64,000 nt of DNA from an uncultured Paracoccaceae bacterium. Its GTDB lineage: Bacteria; Pseudomonadota; Alphaproteobacteria; Rhodobacterales; Rhodobacteraceae. The stretch is from contig CANMPD010000002.1 in NCBI GenBank assembly GCA_947499635.1, positions 248,001 through 312,000 on the forward strand, read 5' to 3'. Below are positions 8,545 to 18,695 of this stretch, one piece after another (the first letter of the stretch is position 1; each line of letters begins with the position of its first letter). Position numbers and translations under genes: made by a program. The notes below the pieces were generated by a model that was given only the letters and a program-made list of their open reading frames with translations, did no database searches and had not been told where the DNA came from.

Positions 8545-9447
8545 TTAGCCGCCCATTTCTACAATCACCGCACCCAGTGCAATAAGCCCCATAAGCGCGC
8601 CGCGTCGCCATCCCACGGTTTCTTTTAAAAACAGCCAACCGATTAACGCCGCAAAGACGGTCGATGTTTCGCGCAAGACCGCAGCTTCGCCTACATTATC
8701 CAAACGCGTCGCCAACATAACAGAACCAAACGACGCAATGGCGACAACGCCCCCCAAAGCCCCCCGTACAGCCAGCGGCCCCAAGGCAGGCCTTTGAGAC
8801 ATATTCCACCAGCGCCAACAGGCAAATGGCGGAAAGGCCAGACTATCGATGGTAAAAAACCATGCCAAAAATGTCAGTGGATCTGCCGTCGCACGAATAC
8901 CATAGGCATCATATGTCGTGTAAAATGCGACAAACAACCCCGTCGCCACAGCAAAGGCAAGCGCAGTCCCTAACATCTCGCGACCGGTTTCTAAAAAGAG
9001 ATAATTATAAACCGCTAATCCAAAGATCCCCATCAATAGCACAGCAACACCAAACCATTGCTCGATGCTAAAGCGCTCTCCAAAGACCCAGTAAGCTCCG
9101 ACAACCGCGAACAAAGGCCCTGTGCCACGAACCACCGGATAGACGACAGTATACGCGCCCTTTGTGTAAGCCAGCCCTTGGAGGATTTTATATATCAAGT
9201 GGATAACAAAAACGCCGGCGAATATAATCCACATATGAGGTTCAGGCCATGGAACAACAAAAAAGGCCACTGGCGCGGCCAAAAGCCCATATGCCGCGTC
9301 CATCGCCCCGCGCGACAGCCACGGATCATGTCGCCCTTTTTGTAACGCCCCAAAAATAGCGTGCAAAAGCGCCGCTGACACCGCAAGCAGCAATGCAAGT
9401 TGATGGCCCATCTCGGTACCTTCGAGCGAGATCAGCCAATCACTCAC
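8545..9447 (-). CDS. DMT-superfamily (EamA) permease
   Basis: Ten-helix inner-membrane transporter of the drug/metabolite family, built from two five-helix EamA repeats; substrate unknown. The first repeat ends near YWVFGERFSIEQWFGVAVLLMG and the second in the equivalent IGWLFLKETVGWRRGALMG, the paired signatures of this family. 300 residues is the normal size. The ATG at 9447 has AAGGAA 4-5 nt upstream and lies 25 nt after the ftsY stop, so the two are probably co-transcribed. This permease sits between ftsY and ispZ in many Rhodobacteraceae, which argues for an ancestral operon but does not reveal the substrate. Confidence 0.88.
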   Translation of the reverse strand: MSDWLISLEGTEMGHQLALLLAVSAALLHAIFGALQKGRHDPWLSRGAMDAAYGLLAAPVAFFVVPWPEPHMWIIFAGVFVIHLIYKILQGLAYTKGAYTVVYPVVRGTGPLFAVVGAYWVFGERFSIEQWFGVAVLLMGIFGLAVYNYLFLETGREMLGTALAFAVATGLFVAFYTTYDAYGIRATADPLTFLAWFFTIDSLAFPPFACWRWWNMSQRPALGPLAVRGALGGVVAIASFGSVMLATRLDNVGEAAVLRETSTVFAALIGWLFLKETVGWRRGALMGLIALGAVIVEMGG

Positions 9448-9472
9448 ATGCGTTCCTTGTGTGTTATACAGC

Positions 9473-10549
9473 TCAAGCTTGGTCTACAGTGTTCACATCC
9501 AACCCGGTCAGGGCTGCAGCAAATTCTTCTGGGTCAAACGGGGATAAGTCGTCGATCTGCTCTCCCACACCGATCGCATGAATTGGCAAACCAAACTTAT
9601 CTGCCAAGGCAACCAAAACGCCGCCCTTAGCTGTGCCATCCAATTTGGTCATCACCAGACCAGACACATCCGCAAGTTTCGAGAACACATCAACTTGGTT
9701 CAACGCATTTTGGCCCGTTGTCGCGTCGAGAACTAGCAACGTGTTATGTGGGGCTGTTTCATCTTTCTTGCGAATGACCCGGACAATTTTTGCCAGTTCT
9801 TCCATCAGATCAGATCGGTTTTGCAAACGCCCTGCCGTATCGATCATCAACAAATCGGCGCCATCGGCCTCGGCGCGTGTCATGGCATCAAATGCCAGGC
9901 TTGCCGGATCAGATCCTTCGGGCGCGGTCAGGACCGGCACACCGGCACGATCACCCCAGACCTGCAATTGCTCCACTGCAGCGGCACGAAACGTATCCCC
10001 AGCGGCAATCACCACTTTTTTGCCAGCCGCCTGAAATTGACTGGCAAGCTTACCGATTGTTGTCGTTTTACCAGAGCCATTCACGCCAACCACCAAAACG
10101 ACCTGAGGTGTTTTCGGATATATTGGCATCGGCTTGGCCACGTTTTCCATAATGCGTGAGATTTCCTGAGCCAGAAGTTCACGAACTTCACGCGATGACA
10201 CACGTTTCCCCATGCGCCCTTCGGCCAAATTTGCAGTCACACGCAGGGCTGTCCCGACTCCCATGTCCGCCGCAATCAGCAACTCTTCCAAGCTCTCAAG
10301 CATTTCGTCATCTAGGACGCGACGTACCTCAGAAGGCGCACTGCGTCCCATCAAGCGCGATAACAACCCCGCCTTTGGCGCAGAGCTCTGATCTGCAGGG
10401 GCAAGAGGTTCAGGTGTTTCAGGCACATCAGTCGATGCCCCTGCCACCGAATCCTCTTGCGGTGCCTCTTCCACAATGGCGTCCAAATCTTTGGACAGAC
10501 GAGAAGACGATTTTAACAACCGGTCTTTCAGCTTGGAAAACAACGCCAT
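9473..10549 (-). CDS. ftsY: Signal recognition particle receptor FtsY
   Basis: SRP receptor GTPase that docks ribosome-SRP complexes at the inner membrane for co-translational insertion. 358 residues: a short basic amphipathic start (ALFSKLKDRLLKSSSR), a small acidic/Pro-rich A domain to about residue 70, then the N and G domains. GTPase elements are complete: P-loop GVNGSGKTT (155-163), GDTFRAAAVEQL, DTAGR, TKLDGTAKGG and the closing GVGEQIDDLSPFDPEEF. It heads a probable operon with the DMT permease and ispZ. xseA lies upstream on the same strand across a 131-nt gap. Confidence 0.97.
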   Translation of the reverse strand: MALFSKLKDRLLKSSSRLSKDLDAIVEEAPQEDSVAGASTDVPETPEPLAPADQSSAPKAGLLSRLMGRSAPSEVRRVLDDEMLESLEELLIAADMGVGTALRVTANLAEGRMGKRVSSREVRELLAQEISRIMENVAKPMPIYPKTPQVVLVVGVNGSGKTTTIGKLASQFQAAGKKVVIAAGDTFRAAAVEQLQVWGDRAGVPVLTAPEGSDPASLAFDAMTRAEADGADLLMIDTAGRLQNRSDLMEELAKIVRVIRKKDETAPHNTLLVLDATTGQNALNQVDVFSKLADVSGLVMTKLDGTAKGGVLVALADKFGLPIHAIGVGEQIDDLSPFDPEEFAAALTGLDVNTVDQA

Positions 10550-10680
10550 TTCTTACTCCAACTCTTGCCTGCCCTTCACCTACTGCTGTTTTACAGCAGT
10601 TGCAAAGCCGTTGCGGCGAGAGCCATTGCAAAATGACGCAAAATGACAAAAAACGCGTGTTCCGCAACGGATTTTCCACA

Positions 10681-12192
10681 TTAAAACAGCGAGCCCTGCC
10701 CCTCTGGGTCAGCTTTTGACGGCTTACTCGGTTTCGAACTGCGCTTGACCGACGCGGCAGCAGGCTTTGCAGTGTTTAAATCGTAAATGCCGTCTGCAAA
10801 TTCAACACTCAAACCGGTGGCTTGCGCTGCTTGCGCCTGAGTTGTCACCAGCCCTTCCTTGGATCGCACCACAGCATATCCACGCGCCAATGTGGATTTA
10901 TAGCTAAGAATATCCAATTGCCGTCCCGCAGTTGCAATCGCTGTACGGCGTTGTTCGCTTTGACTGCGGTGTGCCACATCCATTCTACGCAATAAATCAT
11001 TCAATCGGCTTCGCTTTTGGTCAATATCGCGCCGGATCGGACGCACCGACAGCCGTGACCCTAAATTGCGTAAACCATTCGCACGTGTTTCAACCATGTT
11101 ACGTAACACCGCAGGGCGCAGGCTGGCTGTGCGATCACTCAGAATAATACGCCGACGCTGCACCCCGGCAATCAACGCAGTGGGCAACCTGTCGGCTGTA
11201 CGGTCCAAACGCTGTCGCGGCGTGTCTAATAGACTTTCAGCCCGCGGCAGGGCCCGCGACAGATCGTCTAGCCGCTGACGGCGCATAGCGATCATTCGTG
11301 TGGCTGCCTGCGTCATCCGCCCACCTTGTGACTCGCTCCAGGCCAGCAGTTCTAGGCGAACCGGTACTGCATGCTCTGCCGCAGCGGTTGGCGTCGGCGC
11401 GCGTAAATCCGAGACATAATCGATTAGGGTTGTATCAGTCTCGTGCCCTACAGCCGAAATTAACGGTATATCGCTATCAGCCGCTGCCCGAGCTACAATT
11501 TCTTCGTTGAACCCCCAAAGATCCTCAATCGCGCCCCCCCCACGTGCGACGATGATCAGATCTGGTCTCGGGAGGCTGCCGCCCGGGCTCATTTGGTTGA
11601 ACCCTTTGATTGCACGGGCCACTTCGGGGGCACAGTTTTGCCCCTGAACAGCGACAGGCCACACCAGAACCTTTCGCGGGAATCGGTCGCGCAAACGGTG
11701 TAAAATATCACGAATGACAGCACCCGACGGCGATGTGACCACGCCAATCACGTGCGGCAAAAACGGCAACGGCTTTTTACGGTCCGCGGCAAACAATCCT
11801 TCGGCTTGCAGCTGTGCTTTGCGTTTTTCCAACAGCGCCATCAACGCGCCCTTGCCCGCAACCGCGACCTCTTCGACGTTCATGTTGTATTTGGACTGCG
11901 CCCCAAATGCGGTGAGCCGTCCGGTCACCACCACCTCAAGCCCCTCTTCGGGCACAACAGACAGGCCCGCGACTTGCCCTTTCCATGTGGTGCACGCCAA
12001 AACCGATTTATCATCTTTGATGTCGTAATATAGATGCCCTGAGCGGGCTTTAAAGACGCGCCCAACTTCGCCGCGGACACGAACGCGCCCAAAGCTCCCT
12101 TCGAGCGTTTTCTTGATTTCTCCGGAAATCTCGGACACCGAGAACTCGGGTGCGTTTTGACCCGGCGTGGGTTCATCTAGCAAATCGGACAT
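10681..12192 (-). CDS. xseA: Exodeoxyribonuclease VII large subunit
   Basis: Large subunit of exonuclease VII, which degrades single-stranded DNA from both ends together with XseB. 503 residues: N-terminal OB-fold (residues about 12-110, starting [19 protein letters not shown]) followed by the catalytic domain ([18 protein letters not shown] segment, here [60 protein letters not shown]). A long helical region and a Lys/Ser/Pro-rich tail end in GSLF. xseB is not in the window. It is divergent from purD across 98 nt, so the two promoters face each other. Confidence 0.96.
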   Translation of the reverse strand: MSDLLDEPTPGQNAPEFSVSEISGEIKKTLEGSFGRVRVRGEVGRVFKARSGHLYYDIKDDKSVLACTTWKGQVAGLSVVPEEGLEVVVTGRLTAFGAQSKYNMNVEEVAVAGKGALMALLEKRKAQLQAEGLFAADRKKPLPFLPHVIGVVTSPSGAVIRDILHRLRDRFPRKVLVWPVAVQGQNCAPEVARAIKGFNQMSPGGSLPRPDLIIVARGGGAIEDLWGFNEEIVARAAADSDIPLISAVGHETDTTLIDYVSDLRAPTPTAAAEHAVPVRLELLAWSESQGGRMTQAATRMIAMRRQRLDDLSRALPRAESLLDTPRQRLDRTADRLPTALIAGVQRRRIILSDRTASLRPAVLRNMVETRANGLRNLGSRLSVRPIRRDIDQKRSRLNDLLRRMDVAHRSQSEQRRTAIATAGRQLDILSYKSTLARGYAVVRSKEGLVTTQAQAAQATGLSVEFADGIYDLNTAKPAAASVKRSSKPSKPSKADPEGQGSLF

Positions 12193-12290
12193 ATTGGCGC
12201 TTTCTCATTTGCGGCGCTGCTTGTTTTACGCGCGCTACCAGCATAGAACGCCAACCAAGCAAGGCCAAGCAGATCGGAGACATCCTTCCC

Positions 12291-13559
12291 ATGAATATTC
12301 TTATCCTCGGTAGTGGCGGACGCGAACACGCGTTGGCATGGGCTGTGATGCAGAACCCCAAATGCGATAAGCTTTTTGTCGCGCCGGGCAACGCAGGAAT
12401 TGCCAAGATCGCCGAATGCGCGGCGCTTGATCCCGAAAACGGCGATGCCGTAGTTGGCTTTGCGCAAGAACACGCGATTGATTTCGTCATCGTCGGCCCC
12501 GAAGCCCCCCTTGCCGCTGGCGTCGCCGATCGCTTACGCGAGGCAGGTATACTCACCTTTGGCCCCTCGGCAGCGGCTGCAAAACTAGAAGCCTCAAAAA
12601 GTTTTACCAAAGAAATTTGTGATGCGGCCAAGGCTCCAACCGCAGGCTATGGGCACTTCACCGATGCAGAGGCTGCCAAGGCCTACATTCGGAGCAATGG
12701 AGCTCCAATCGTCGTCAAGGCAGACGGTCTCGCCGCGGGCAAAGGCGTCATTGTCGCCATGGACGAACAAACGGCCCTAGACGCCGTAGATGATATGTTC
12801 GGCGGTGCCTTTGGCGGCGCGGGCGCAGAAGTTGTGATCGAAGAATTCATGGACGGCGAAGAGGCATCCCTCTTTGTGCTGTGTGACGGCGAAAACATTC
12901 TATCCATTGGCTCTGCCCAAGACCACAAACGCGTCGGCGAAGGCGACACAGGCCCCAATACCGGCGGCATGGGTGCCTATTCACCTGCACCCGTCTTGTC
13001 CTTAGAGATCGAAACGCGCGCGATTGAGCAAATCGTCAAGCCAACTATGCGCGTCATGGCTGATCGCAATACCCCTTATCAAGGGGTTCTTTACGTAGGA
13101 TTGATGATCCAAGATGGCCAGCCCCGTTTGGTTGAATACAACGTACGCTTTGGGGATCCAGAGTGTCAGGTGTTGATGATGCGCCTTGGTGCTCAAGCCT
13201 TGGATTTAATGATTGCCTCCGCCGAAGGTCGTCTCGACAGCGCGCAAGTCAACTGGGCAGATGATCATGCTATCACAGTCGTCATGGCGGCCAAGGGATA
13301 CCCCGAGGCCTATGAAAAAGGCAGTGTAATCACCGGGCTTGAAACCTTGCCAGAAGATAGCCGTAACATGGTATTTCACGCGGGGACCAAGGTGGATGCA
13401 GATAAGATCGTTGCGAATGGTGGACGTGTTTTAAATATCACTGCGCGTGGCGCCACTTTGGAAGAAGCCCATGATCGCGCCTACGCTATGGTTGATCAAA
13501 TTGAATGGCCCGAAGGTTTTTCTCGCCGTGACATCGGCTGGCGCGCGCTCTCAAAATAA
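12291..13559 (+). CDS. purD: Phosphoribosylamine-glycine ligase (GARS)
   Basis: ATP-grasp ligase joining glycine to phosphoribosylamine in step 2 of de novo purine synthesis. From the ATG at 12291 it has 422 residues, the family length, beginning [17 protein letters not shown]. Visible motifs: ATP-grasp [15 protein letters not shown], the family signature in [11 protein letters not shown], and the ligand region GMGAYSPAP. An upstream in-frame extension to 12150 overlaps xseA and is unsupported. A hairpin follows at 13621-13641. purE and purK lie at about 35 kb on the same strand. Confidence 0.97.
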   Translation: MNILILGSGGREHALAWAVMQNPKCDKLFVAPGNAGIAKIAECAALDPENGDAVVGFAQEHAIDFVIVGPEAPLAAGVADRLREAGILTFGPSAAAAKLEASKSFTKEICDAAKAPTAGYGHFTDAEAAKAYIRSNGAPIVVKADGLAAGKGVIVAMDEQTALDAVDDMFGGAFGGAGAEVVIEEFMDGEEASLFVLCDGENILSIGSAQDHKRVGEGDTGPNTGGMGAYSPAPVLSLEIETRAIEQIVKPTMRVMADRNTPYQGVLYVGLMIQDGQPRLVEYNVRFGDPECQVLMMRLGAQALDLMIASAEGRLDSAQVNWADDHAITVVMAAKGYPEAYEKGSVITGLETLPEDSRNMVFHAGTKVDADKIVANGGRVLNITARGATLEEAHDRAYAMVDQIEWPEGFSRRDIGWRALSK

Positions 13560-13890
13560 AGGCGCAGTCCTCCCGCCCCTTTTAAATGAACCATAGGTTC
13601 ACCCAAAAGCCTTGGGCCGGGCAGCGCGCTTTGCGCGCTGCTGTTACGTATCTATAACCTATCAAGCGCAAGGTCTTGATCTACGTGTTTTGTACATCCG
13701 CTCAACACGCTCATATGCGTTAATTGCACGAATAAAAATGTAGATCAAAAATTCCGACGAACCGGTTTATCCAGGACACCACTCTTACAATGTTCGCCAC
13801 AAAAACCGGCATCTCACAGCGCGGCGCGTAAGACAGTATAACATACGCAACCGTTGACGCCGCGCCTTGCTCCCGGTCGAGCAATCACAT
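13560..13890. other. purD-ferredoxin convergent intergenic region
   Basis: About 330 bases without a credible gene, between two convergent genes. It contains the purD hairpin (13621-13641), a long-range inverted repeat (13676-13684 with 13740-13748) in AT-rich sequence, and a weak hairpin at 13867-13884 that could end the ferredoxin transcript. No named RNA was recognised. Confidence 0.5.
13621..13641 (+). terminator. Hairpin after purD
   Basis: Perfect 9-bp GC-rich stem (GCAGCGCGC at 13621-13629 with GCGCGCTGC at 13633-13641) and a TTT loop, 62 nt after the purD stop. The following T-tract is weak (TGTTA), so it may be a terminator or an mRNA 3' stabiliser. Confidence 0.6.
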
Positions 13891-14265
<375 letters not shown>

Positions 14266-14432
14266 CTAAGCCTCAGGCAACAGACCAGCCCAATTCGCAC
14301 TCTTTACCCATGAAGTTCATAACTTCCCCGCATCTGCTTTGCGTACCTTCTAAAACTGCGATAAGGTTGACTAAATTCGTATGACATAGATAATTTCACC
14401 GCCTAAATCCTGCAATTTTGAGACAAATCATT

Positions 14433-14987
14433 ATGAAAAAACGTAATTGCAGTGTTCAACCTCTTCTCTCAATTCGAAATCTATCCCGACTGTCGCTTAA
14501 ATCTGTCCTCATTGCCCCAATCCTGATCGCCGGCTGCGCGACATCGCAGTCCTTTAACGCATTTGGGCGCGCAGCTCCTGCCGGGGCCACCGAAGGGACA
14601 TGTTGGGATCGTACGATAATTCCGGCCCGTATCGAAACTGTAACCGAGCAGGTTTTGGTTCACCCGCCAGTCACGGACACTCTCGGGAAGACCGTTCAGC
14701 CTGCTATTTATGCAACTGAGACACGACAAAACATCGTCTCACCGCGCGAAGAGCGCTTCTTTGAAATACTTTGCCCAGAGGATATTTCACCTGAATACAT
14801 CGCCTCTTTGCAGCGGGCTCTTGCCGTTCGTGACGTTTACACAGGCCCAATCACAGGATTATGGAACCGTGCAACTTCTGTAGCGGTCCACCGTTTTCAA
14901 ACCCCATTGGGCATCGACAGCACATCGCTTTCTTTGGATGCGGCCAGACAACTTGGATTAACCGCGGTCGAGCGGACTGGGTTCTAG
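14433..14987 (+). CDS. Putative lipoprotein with a C-terminal peptidoglycan-binding domain
   Basis: 184 residues from the ATG at 14433. A basic N-terminus and hydrophobic stretch lead to a lipobox (LIAGC, around residues 31-35), so it is probably lipidated. Mid-region motifs are not recognised, though they contain several Cys (GTCWDR; LCPEDI). Residues about 120-184 resemble a PG_binding_1 repeat: YIASLQRALAVRDVYTGPI, GLWNRATSVAVHRFQ and a final SLDAARQLGL, the usual three-helix pattern. It probably tethers the outer membrane to the wall. A TTG 15 nt upstream is an alternative start. The Crp/Fnr gene follows 111 nt later. Confidence 0.75.
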   Translation: MKKRNCSVQPLLSIRNLSRLSLKSVLIAPILIAGCATSQSFNAFGRAAPAGATEGTCWDRTIIPARIETVTEQVLVHPPVTDTLGKTVQPAIYATETRQNIVSPREERFFEILCPEDISPEYIASLQRALAVRDVYTGPITGLWNRATSVAVHRFQTPLGIDSTSLSLDAARQLGLTAVERTGF

Positions 14988-15098
14988 GTACCCAGCCGCC
15001 GAAATCTTGGGCAATCACGCCAACAGACTTGCTCCAAATCGCAGCACGGATTAGAGACATCACAGGGTAGTCCGACCCCATCCAGCATCCGAGCTCAA

Positions 15099-15767
15099 AT
15101 GACCACATCAAAAATGACGAACCTTCCCTTTCTATCAGGTGCCTCACAGCGCCTGCGTGAGATGTTGGAAAGTCAAGCCGTCGACGTGTTTCTGGAAAGT
15201 GGCCAAACCTTATTTGAAAGAGGCGACGAAGGCGACGCTTTATACGCTATTGTCAGCGGTGCGCTCGAGATTTCAACAATTTCCGCAGCAGGACGTAAGC
15301 TGTCACTCGACCTTATGCGCAACGGCGCAATGTTCGGGGAAATCGCCCTGTTTGATCCGGGCGAACGAACAGCCACAGCAACTGCGATTGAACCCAGTCA
15401 TCTGCGTCGGTTGCGCAACCGTGATATACTGCGTCAAATCCAAAGCCACCCAGAGCTTGCGGGTGACATGCTACGTCTTGCTGGACAACGTATGCGGTGG
15501 ATGACTGCGCAATTGAATGAACAGGTTTTTCTATCGATGCCTACGCGCTTGGCACGTAAAATCCTGTATCTGACTCATAACCGCGCTGACCAACATCTGT
15601 CTTTGTCGCAATCTGAACTATCAGAATTCGTCGGAGCGACACGCGAAGCCGTATCCAAAACACTGTCCCATTGGCGCAAAGCTGGTTTGATCGAAATCAG
15701 TCGAGGCGGCATTACCATTTTGGATCGTGGCGGCTTGGCGGTTCTGGCTGATCCGGACAGCATCTAA
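15099..15767 (+). CDS. Crp/Fnr-family transcriptional regulator
   Basis: 222 residues: an N-terminal cyclic-nucleotide-binding-like beta-barrel (VFLESGQTLFERGDEGDALYAIVSGALEI; FGEIALFDPGERTATATA) and a C-terminal winged helix (SLSQSELSEFVGATREAVSKTLSHWRKAGLI). The barrel keeps the FGEIAL/R-T-A-T pattern seen in nucleotide-responsive members. There is no N-terminal cysteine cluster, so it is not an oxygen-sensing FNR of the 4Fe-4S type. The recognition helix sequence (EAVSK) is of general Crp-like form; targets are unknown. ATG at 15099 has a weak ribosome site; ATG at 15114 is possible. A bidirectional terminator follows at 15825-15852. Confidence 0.88.
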   Translation: MTTSKMTNLPFLSGASQRLREMLESQAVDVFLESGQTLFERGDEGDALYAIVSGALEISTISAAGRKLSLDLMRNGAMFGEIALFDPGERTATATAIEPSHLRRLRNRDILRQIQSHPELAGDMLRLAGQRMRWMTAQLNEQVFLSMPTRLARKILYLTHNRADQHLSLSQSELSEFVGATREAVSKTLSHWRKAGLIEISRGGITILDRGGLAVLADPDSI

Positions 15768-15824
15768 GACGCCCTAGAATTACATTTCAGGTTAAAGTGC
15801 ATGTCAAACATGCCGTTATAACGT

Positions 15825-15852
15825 AAAAGGCCGGACAGATTGCCGGCCTTTT
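15825..15852. terminator. Bidirectional terminator between crp-like gene and degP-like gene
   Basis: Perfect 10-bp stem (AAAAGGCCGG at 15825-15834 with CCGGCCTTTT at 15843-15852) around an 8-nt loop. The A- and T-tracts on its two arms suit termination in both directions, and it lies between convergent genes. Confidence 0.85.
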
Positions 15853-15872
15853 AGATTGTTGAACTTATCTTT

Positions 15873-17372
15873 TTATTCGCTGAGGTTTAGCGCGACAAAG
15901 CGTGGCTCTCCGGCACGGCGTACCATAATGAACAGTGATTTACGTCCAGCCTCTTTCGCAGCATCAATCTGTGCATCCAAATCTTCGATCGAAACGACCT
16001 CATTTTGACCAGCTTCGGTGATCACATCACCAGGGCGAAGCCCCTTTTCCCAAGCTGCCGACGTTTCATCGACACTCAAGATCACCAATCCTTTGGCATC
16101 ATCAGTCAAATTCATTTCGTCACGCAGACTATCCGTCACAATCCCAATCGTCAGGCCAAGGAATTCCTTTTCCTTAACATCAGGCACTGTGCTTTCAGAA
16201 CTTCCTTCGGGTTGATCTGCAGCAATCGCGTCTTCGCGTCGTGTCAATGTCACCAATAGTGTTTCGGTTTTACCGTCACGGAAAACAACAACACGTACAG
16301 TTTTTCCAACATCTGTTCCGCCAACACGGCGCACAAGATCACGCGTGTCTTCGACTTCATAACCATCAAAACTTAGGATCACATCCCGCGCAAGCAGACC
16401 ACCATCTTTGGCTGGGCCGTCTGGTACATCGGTGATCAGTGCCCCTTTGGGACTGTCTAATCCCATCGCCTCTGCCAAATCATCTGTGACGTCCTGAATA
16501 CGGACACCCAGCCACCCCCGCCGAGTCTCGCCGTATTCCTTCAGCTGCGCGACAACTTTCGTCACCACGTTTGACGCCATAGAAAAGCCGATCCCGATTG
16601 ATCCACCATTGGGTGACAAAATCGCGGTATTCACACCAACAACATCACCATTCATGTTAAACAACGGTCCGCCGGAATTCCCACGGTTGATTGCAGCGTC
16701 GGTCTGAATGTAATCATCATAAGACCCTGACAAAGCGCGATTACGAGCGGATACAATACCTGCGGAGACTGAAAACCCCTGCCCCAGAGGATTGCCCATC
16801 GCCACAACCCAATCGCCAACACGGGAAACATCACTGTCCCCGAATTTCACAAATTTAAGCGGGGACGGCGCATCAACTTTCAGCAAAGCAATATCTGTAT
16901 TTGGATCTGTGCCCACGACGGTGGCCGGAAGCAATTCTTTGGGTTGACCATCACCCGGAAAGAACTCGATCTCGATTTCATCTGCCTCGGCAATCACGTG
17001 GTTATTCGTCACGATATAACCATCCTCAGAAATTACAAAGCCTGATCCCAAAGCCGAGGATCGACGTGGGCGCGGGGTCGCTCCGTTATCGCCATTGCGG
17101 TCTTGGAATTCACGAAAGAAGTCTTCAAACGGCGACCCTTCGGGGACAACACCACGTGGACCTGCTGGCCGCTCGACCGTCGTAGATGTTGTGATATTCA
17201 CCACAGACGGGCTAATCTGCTCGACCAAAGGTGCCAGACTATCAGGACGCGCTTGTGCAGCAACACTATGCATAGTCAAGAAAAGACTACCGAGCACCGC
17301 AGCCCAAAGTAATCGCCAGGATGCGCCATCAAGCGCCTTGTTCGTCTTCAAGATTTTCACCTTTGCCTGCAC
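15873..17372 (-). CDS. degP: Periplasmic serine endoprotease, Do/DegP family
   Basis: HtrA-type periplasmic protease/chaperone degrading misfolded envelope proteins. 499 residues from a GTG at 17372 with GGAG 8 nt upstream. A signal peptide covers about residues 1-41 (hydrophobic WAAVLGSLFLTMHSVAAQA). The catalytic triad is intact: His125 (TNNHVIA), Asp160 (NTDIALLK), Ser233 (RGNSGGPL). Two PDZ domains follow (RRGWLGVRIQDV onwards; then LGLTIGIV with LRPGDVITEAG). It lies downstream of hflK-hflC, but a terminator after hflC and a 447-nt gap suggest separate transcription. DegQ or MucD would be equally valid family names. Confidence 0.93.
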   Translation of the reverse strand: MQAKVKILKTNKALDGASWRLLWAAVLGSLFLTMHSVAAQARPDSLAPLVEQISPSVVNITTSTTVERPAGPRGVVPEGSPFEDFFREFQDRNGDNGATPRPRRSSALGSGFVISEDGYIVTNNHVIAEADEIEIEFFPGDGQPKELLPATVVGTDPNTDIALLKVDAPSPLKFVKFGDSDVSRVGDWVVAMGNPLGQGFSVSAGIVSARNRALSGSYDDYIQTDAAINRGNSGGPLFNMNGDVVGVNTAILSPNGGSIGIGFSMASNVVTKVVAQLKEYGETRRGWLGVRIQDVTDDLAEAMGLDSPKGALITDVPDGPAKDGGLLARDVILSFDGYEVEDTRDLVRRVGGTDVGKTVRVVVFRDGKTETLLVTLTRREDAIAADQPEGSSESTVPDVKEKEFLGLTIGIVTDSLRDEMNLTDDAKGLVILSVDETSAAWEKGLRPGDVITEAGQNEVVSIEDLDAQIDAAKEAGRKSLFIMVRRAGEPRFVALNLSE

Positions 17373-17819
17373 CTATTTCACTCCTCAGTCACGCCAAATG
17401 GTCCGATTAACCAGATCTATCATAGACTTATCTATGCCGTCCCTTACGTTATAAAAGAGGACAGCCCGTACAAATTTAAAATATGCATATATCAAGCCAG
17501 AAATTTTCCAACCCGACAAACCGTATACGGCCCCGCGCGATGATATTGTCATAATCAAGTTGTCGACGGGTAAAACCACAATGGAAAATTCAACCTATCT
17601 CCACAAGGTCACACTAGCAAAACTTTGCCAGAAACGCCTCTCTCCTGCTCTCAATTCACTGTGACATTGATATTGCGTTCGAAAAACACGCCCAAGTCAT
17701 GTGAATAATCACCCCCTACAGATAAATAGCAGCCCACAAAGAAAATGGGCCAGTCATATAGACCGGCCCTAAATTCAGATTTACGATGCCATGCTCAGGC
17801 CCGCAGAGTGGTGAAGCGC
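17373..17819. other. hflC-degP intergenic region
   Basis: About 450 bases with no credible gene on either strand. It contains the hflC terminator (17747-17769) and, nearer degP, an AT-rich stretch (17400-17560) that probably holds the degP promoter. No stress-sigma promoter was identified with confidence. Confidence 0.5.
17747..17769 (-). terminator. Intrinsic terminator after hflC
   Basis: Nine-position stem (17747-17755 with 17761-17769, one G-T wobble) and a 5-nt loop, followed on the minus strand by ATTTTCTTT. It lies 51 nt after the hflC stop. Confidence 0.75.
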
Positions 17820-18695
17820 TTATTGCGATTCACCAACTGACGACTTGAGGTAAGTGAAAAACTCATTATCCGGTGACATCACCAGTGACGAATTTCCGGC
17901 CTGAAGCGATTTTGAATATGCATTCAAGCTGCGATAGAATTCAAAGAACTCTGGATCTGCACCGTAAGCATCCGCAAAAATGCTATTTCGCTGCGCATCT
18001 GCTTCACCGCGGATCACCTCGGCTTCGCGTTCTGCTTCAGACACCAATTCCACCTCGGTCCGGTCAGCTTGTGCACGGACACGCTGTGCTGCCTCGTTAC
18101 CGCGCGCAATCTCGTCAGCCGCTTCACGCTCACGTTCTGCCCGCATACGAGCAAAGGTTGCGTTCAGGTTGGCCTGTGGCAAATCAGTACGTTTCAAACG
18201 CACATCGATCACCTCAAGACCCAGTTGACGAGCCTGTACAATCGCCCCATTGCGGATACGCAACATCAGCGCCGCACGATCAGACGACAAGATATCGTTT
18301 GAGCTCACAGACCCCAGAACTTCACGCGTTTGGTCACGCATGATTTTATCTAGGCGACGTTCTGCGCCAGAGATATCTTCGCCACCAACAGCCTGACGAT
18401 AGGTATCAGCGTCGGCAATCCGGAAACGTGAAAAGGCGTCAACAACCAGACGACGATCATCCAGAGGCGTGACCTCAAGTGGGCCAACTTCCAAACTCAG
18501 GATACGGTCATCATAGCGTACAACTTGGTCGATAAACGGTGTCTTGAACGCCAAACCTGGTTCAGTTTGAACATTTACAACACGACCAAAACGCAGAACC
18601 AGCGCTTGTTCACGTTCATCAACGATAAACACGGATTGCAGAAGTACAAAAACCGCAATGGCGAGCCCGATGAGGCCCATAGTTGCCTTATTCAT
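17820..18695 (-). CDS. hflC: HflC, protease modulator
   Basis: Stomatin/prohibitin-family (SPFH) membrane protein that forms the HflKC cage around FtsH and restrains its proteolysis. 291 residues: one N-terminal membrane anchor (GLIGLAIAVFVLLQSVFIV), then the SPFH domain (DEREQALVLRFGRVVN; GLAFKTPFIDQVVRYDDR), a coiled-coil rich in Glu/Arg/Ala (AEREREAADEIARGNEAA) and the family C-terminal segment. The start ATG at 18695 shares one base with the hflK stop and has a GGGAGG site inside hflK, so translation is coupled. Confidence 0.96.
   Translation of the reverse strand: MNKATMGLIGLAIAVFVLLQSVFIVDEREQALVLRFGRVVNVQTEPGLAFKTPFIDQVVRYDDRILSLEVGPLEVTPLDDRRLVVDAFSRFRIADADTYRQAVGGEDISGAERRLDKIMRDQTREVLGSVSSNDILSSDRAALMLRIRNGAIVQARQLGLEVIDVRLKRTDLPQANLNATFARMRAEREREAADEIARGNEAAQRVRAQADRTEVELVSEAEREAEVIRGEADAQRNSIFADAYGADPEFFEFYRSLNAYSKSLQAGNSSLVMSPDNEFFTYLKSSVGESQ

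Noticed and set aside
8522..8638. N-terminal extension of IspZ to 8638
   Set aside because: It overlaps the DMT permease, is Cys/Arg-rich and absent in the YciB family; the GTG at 8521 has its own ribosome site.
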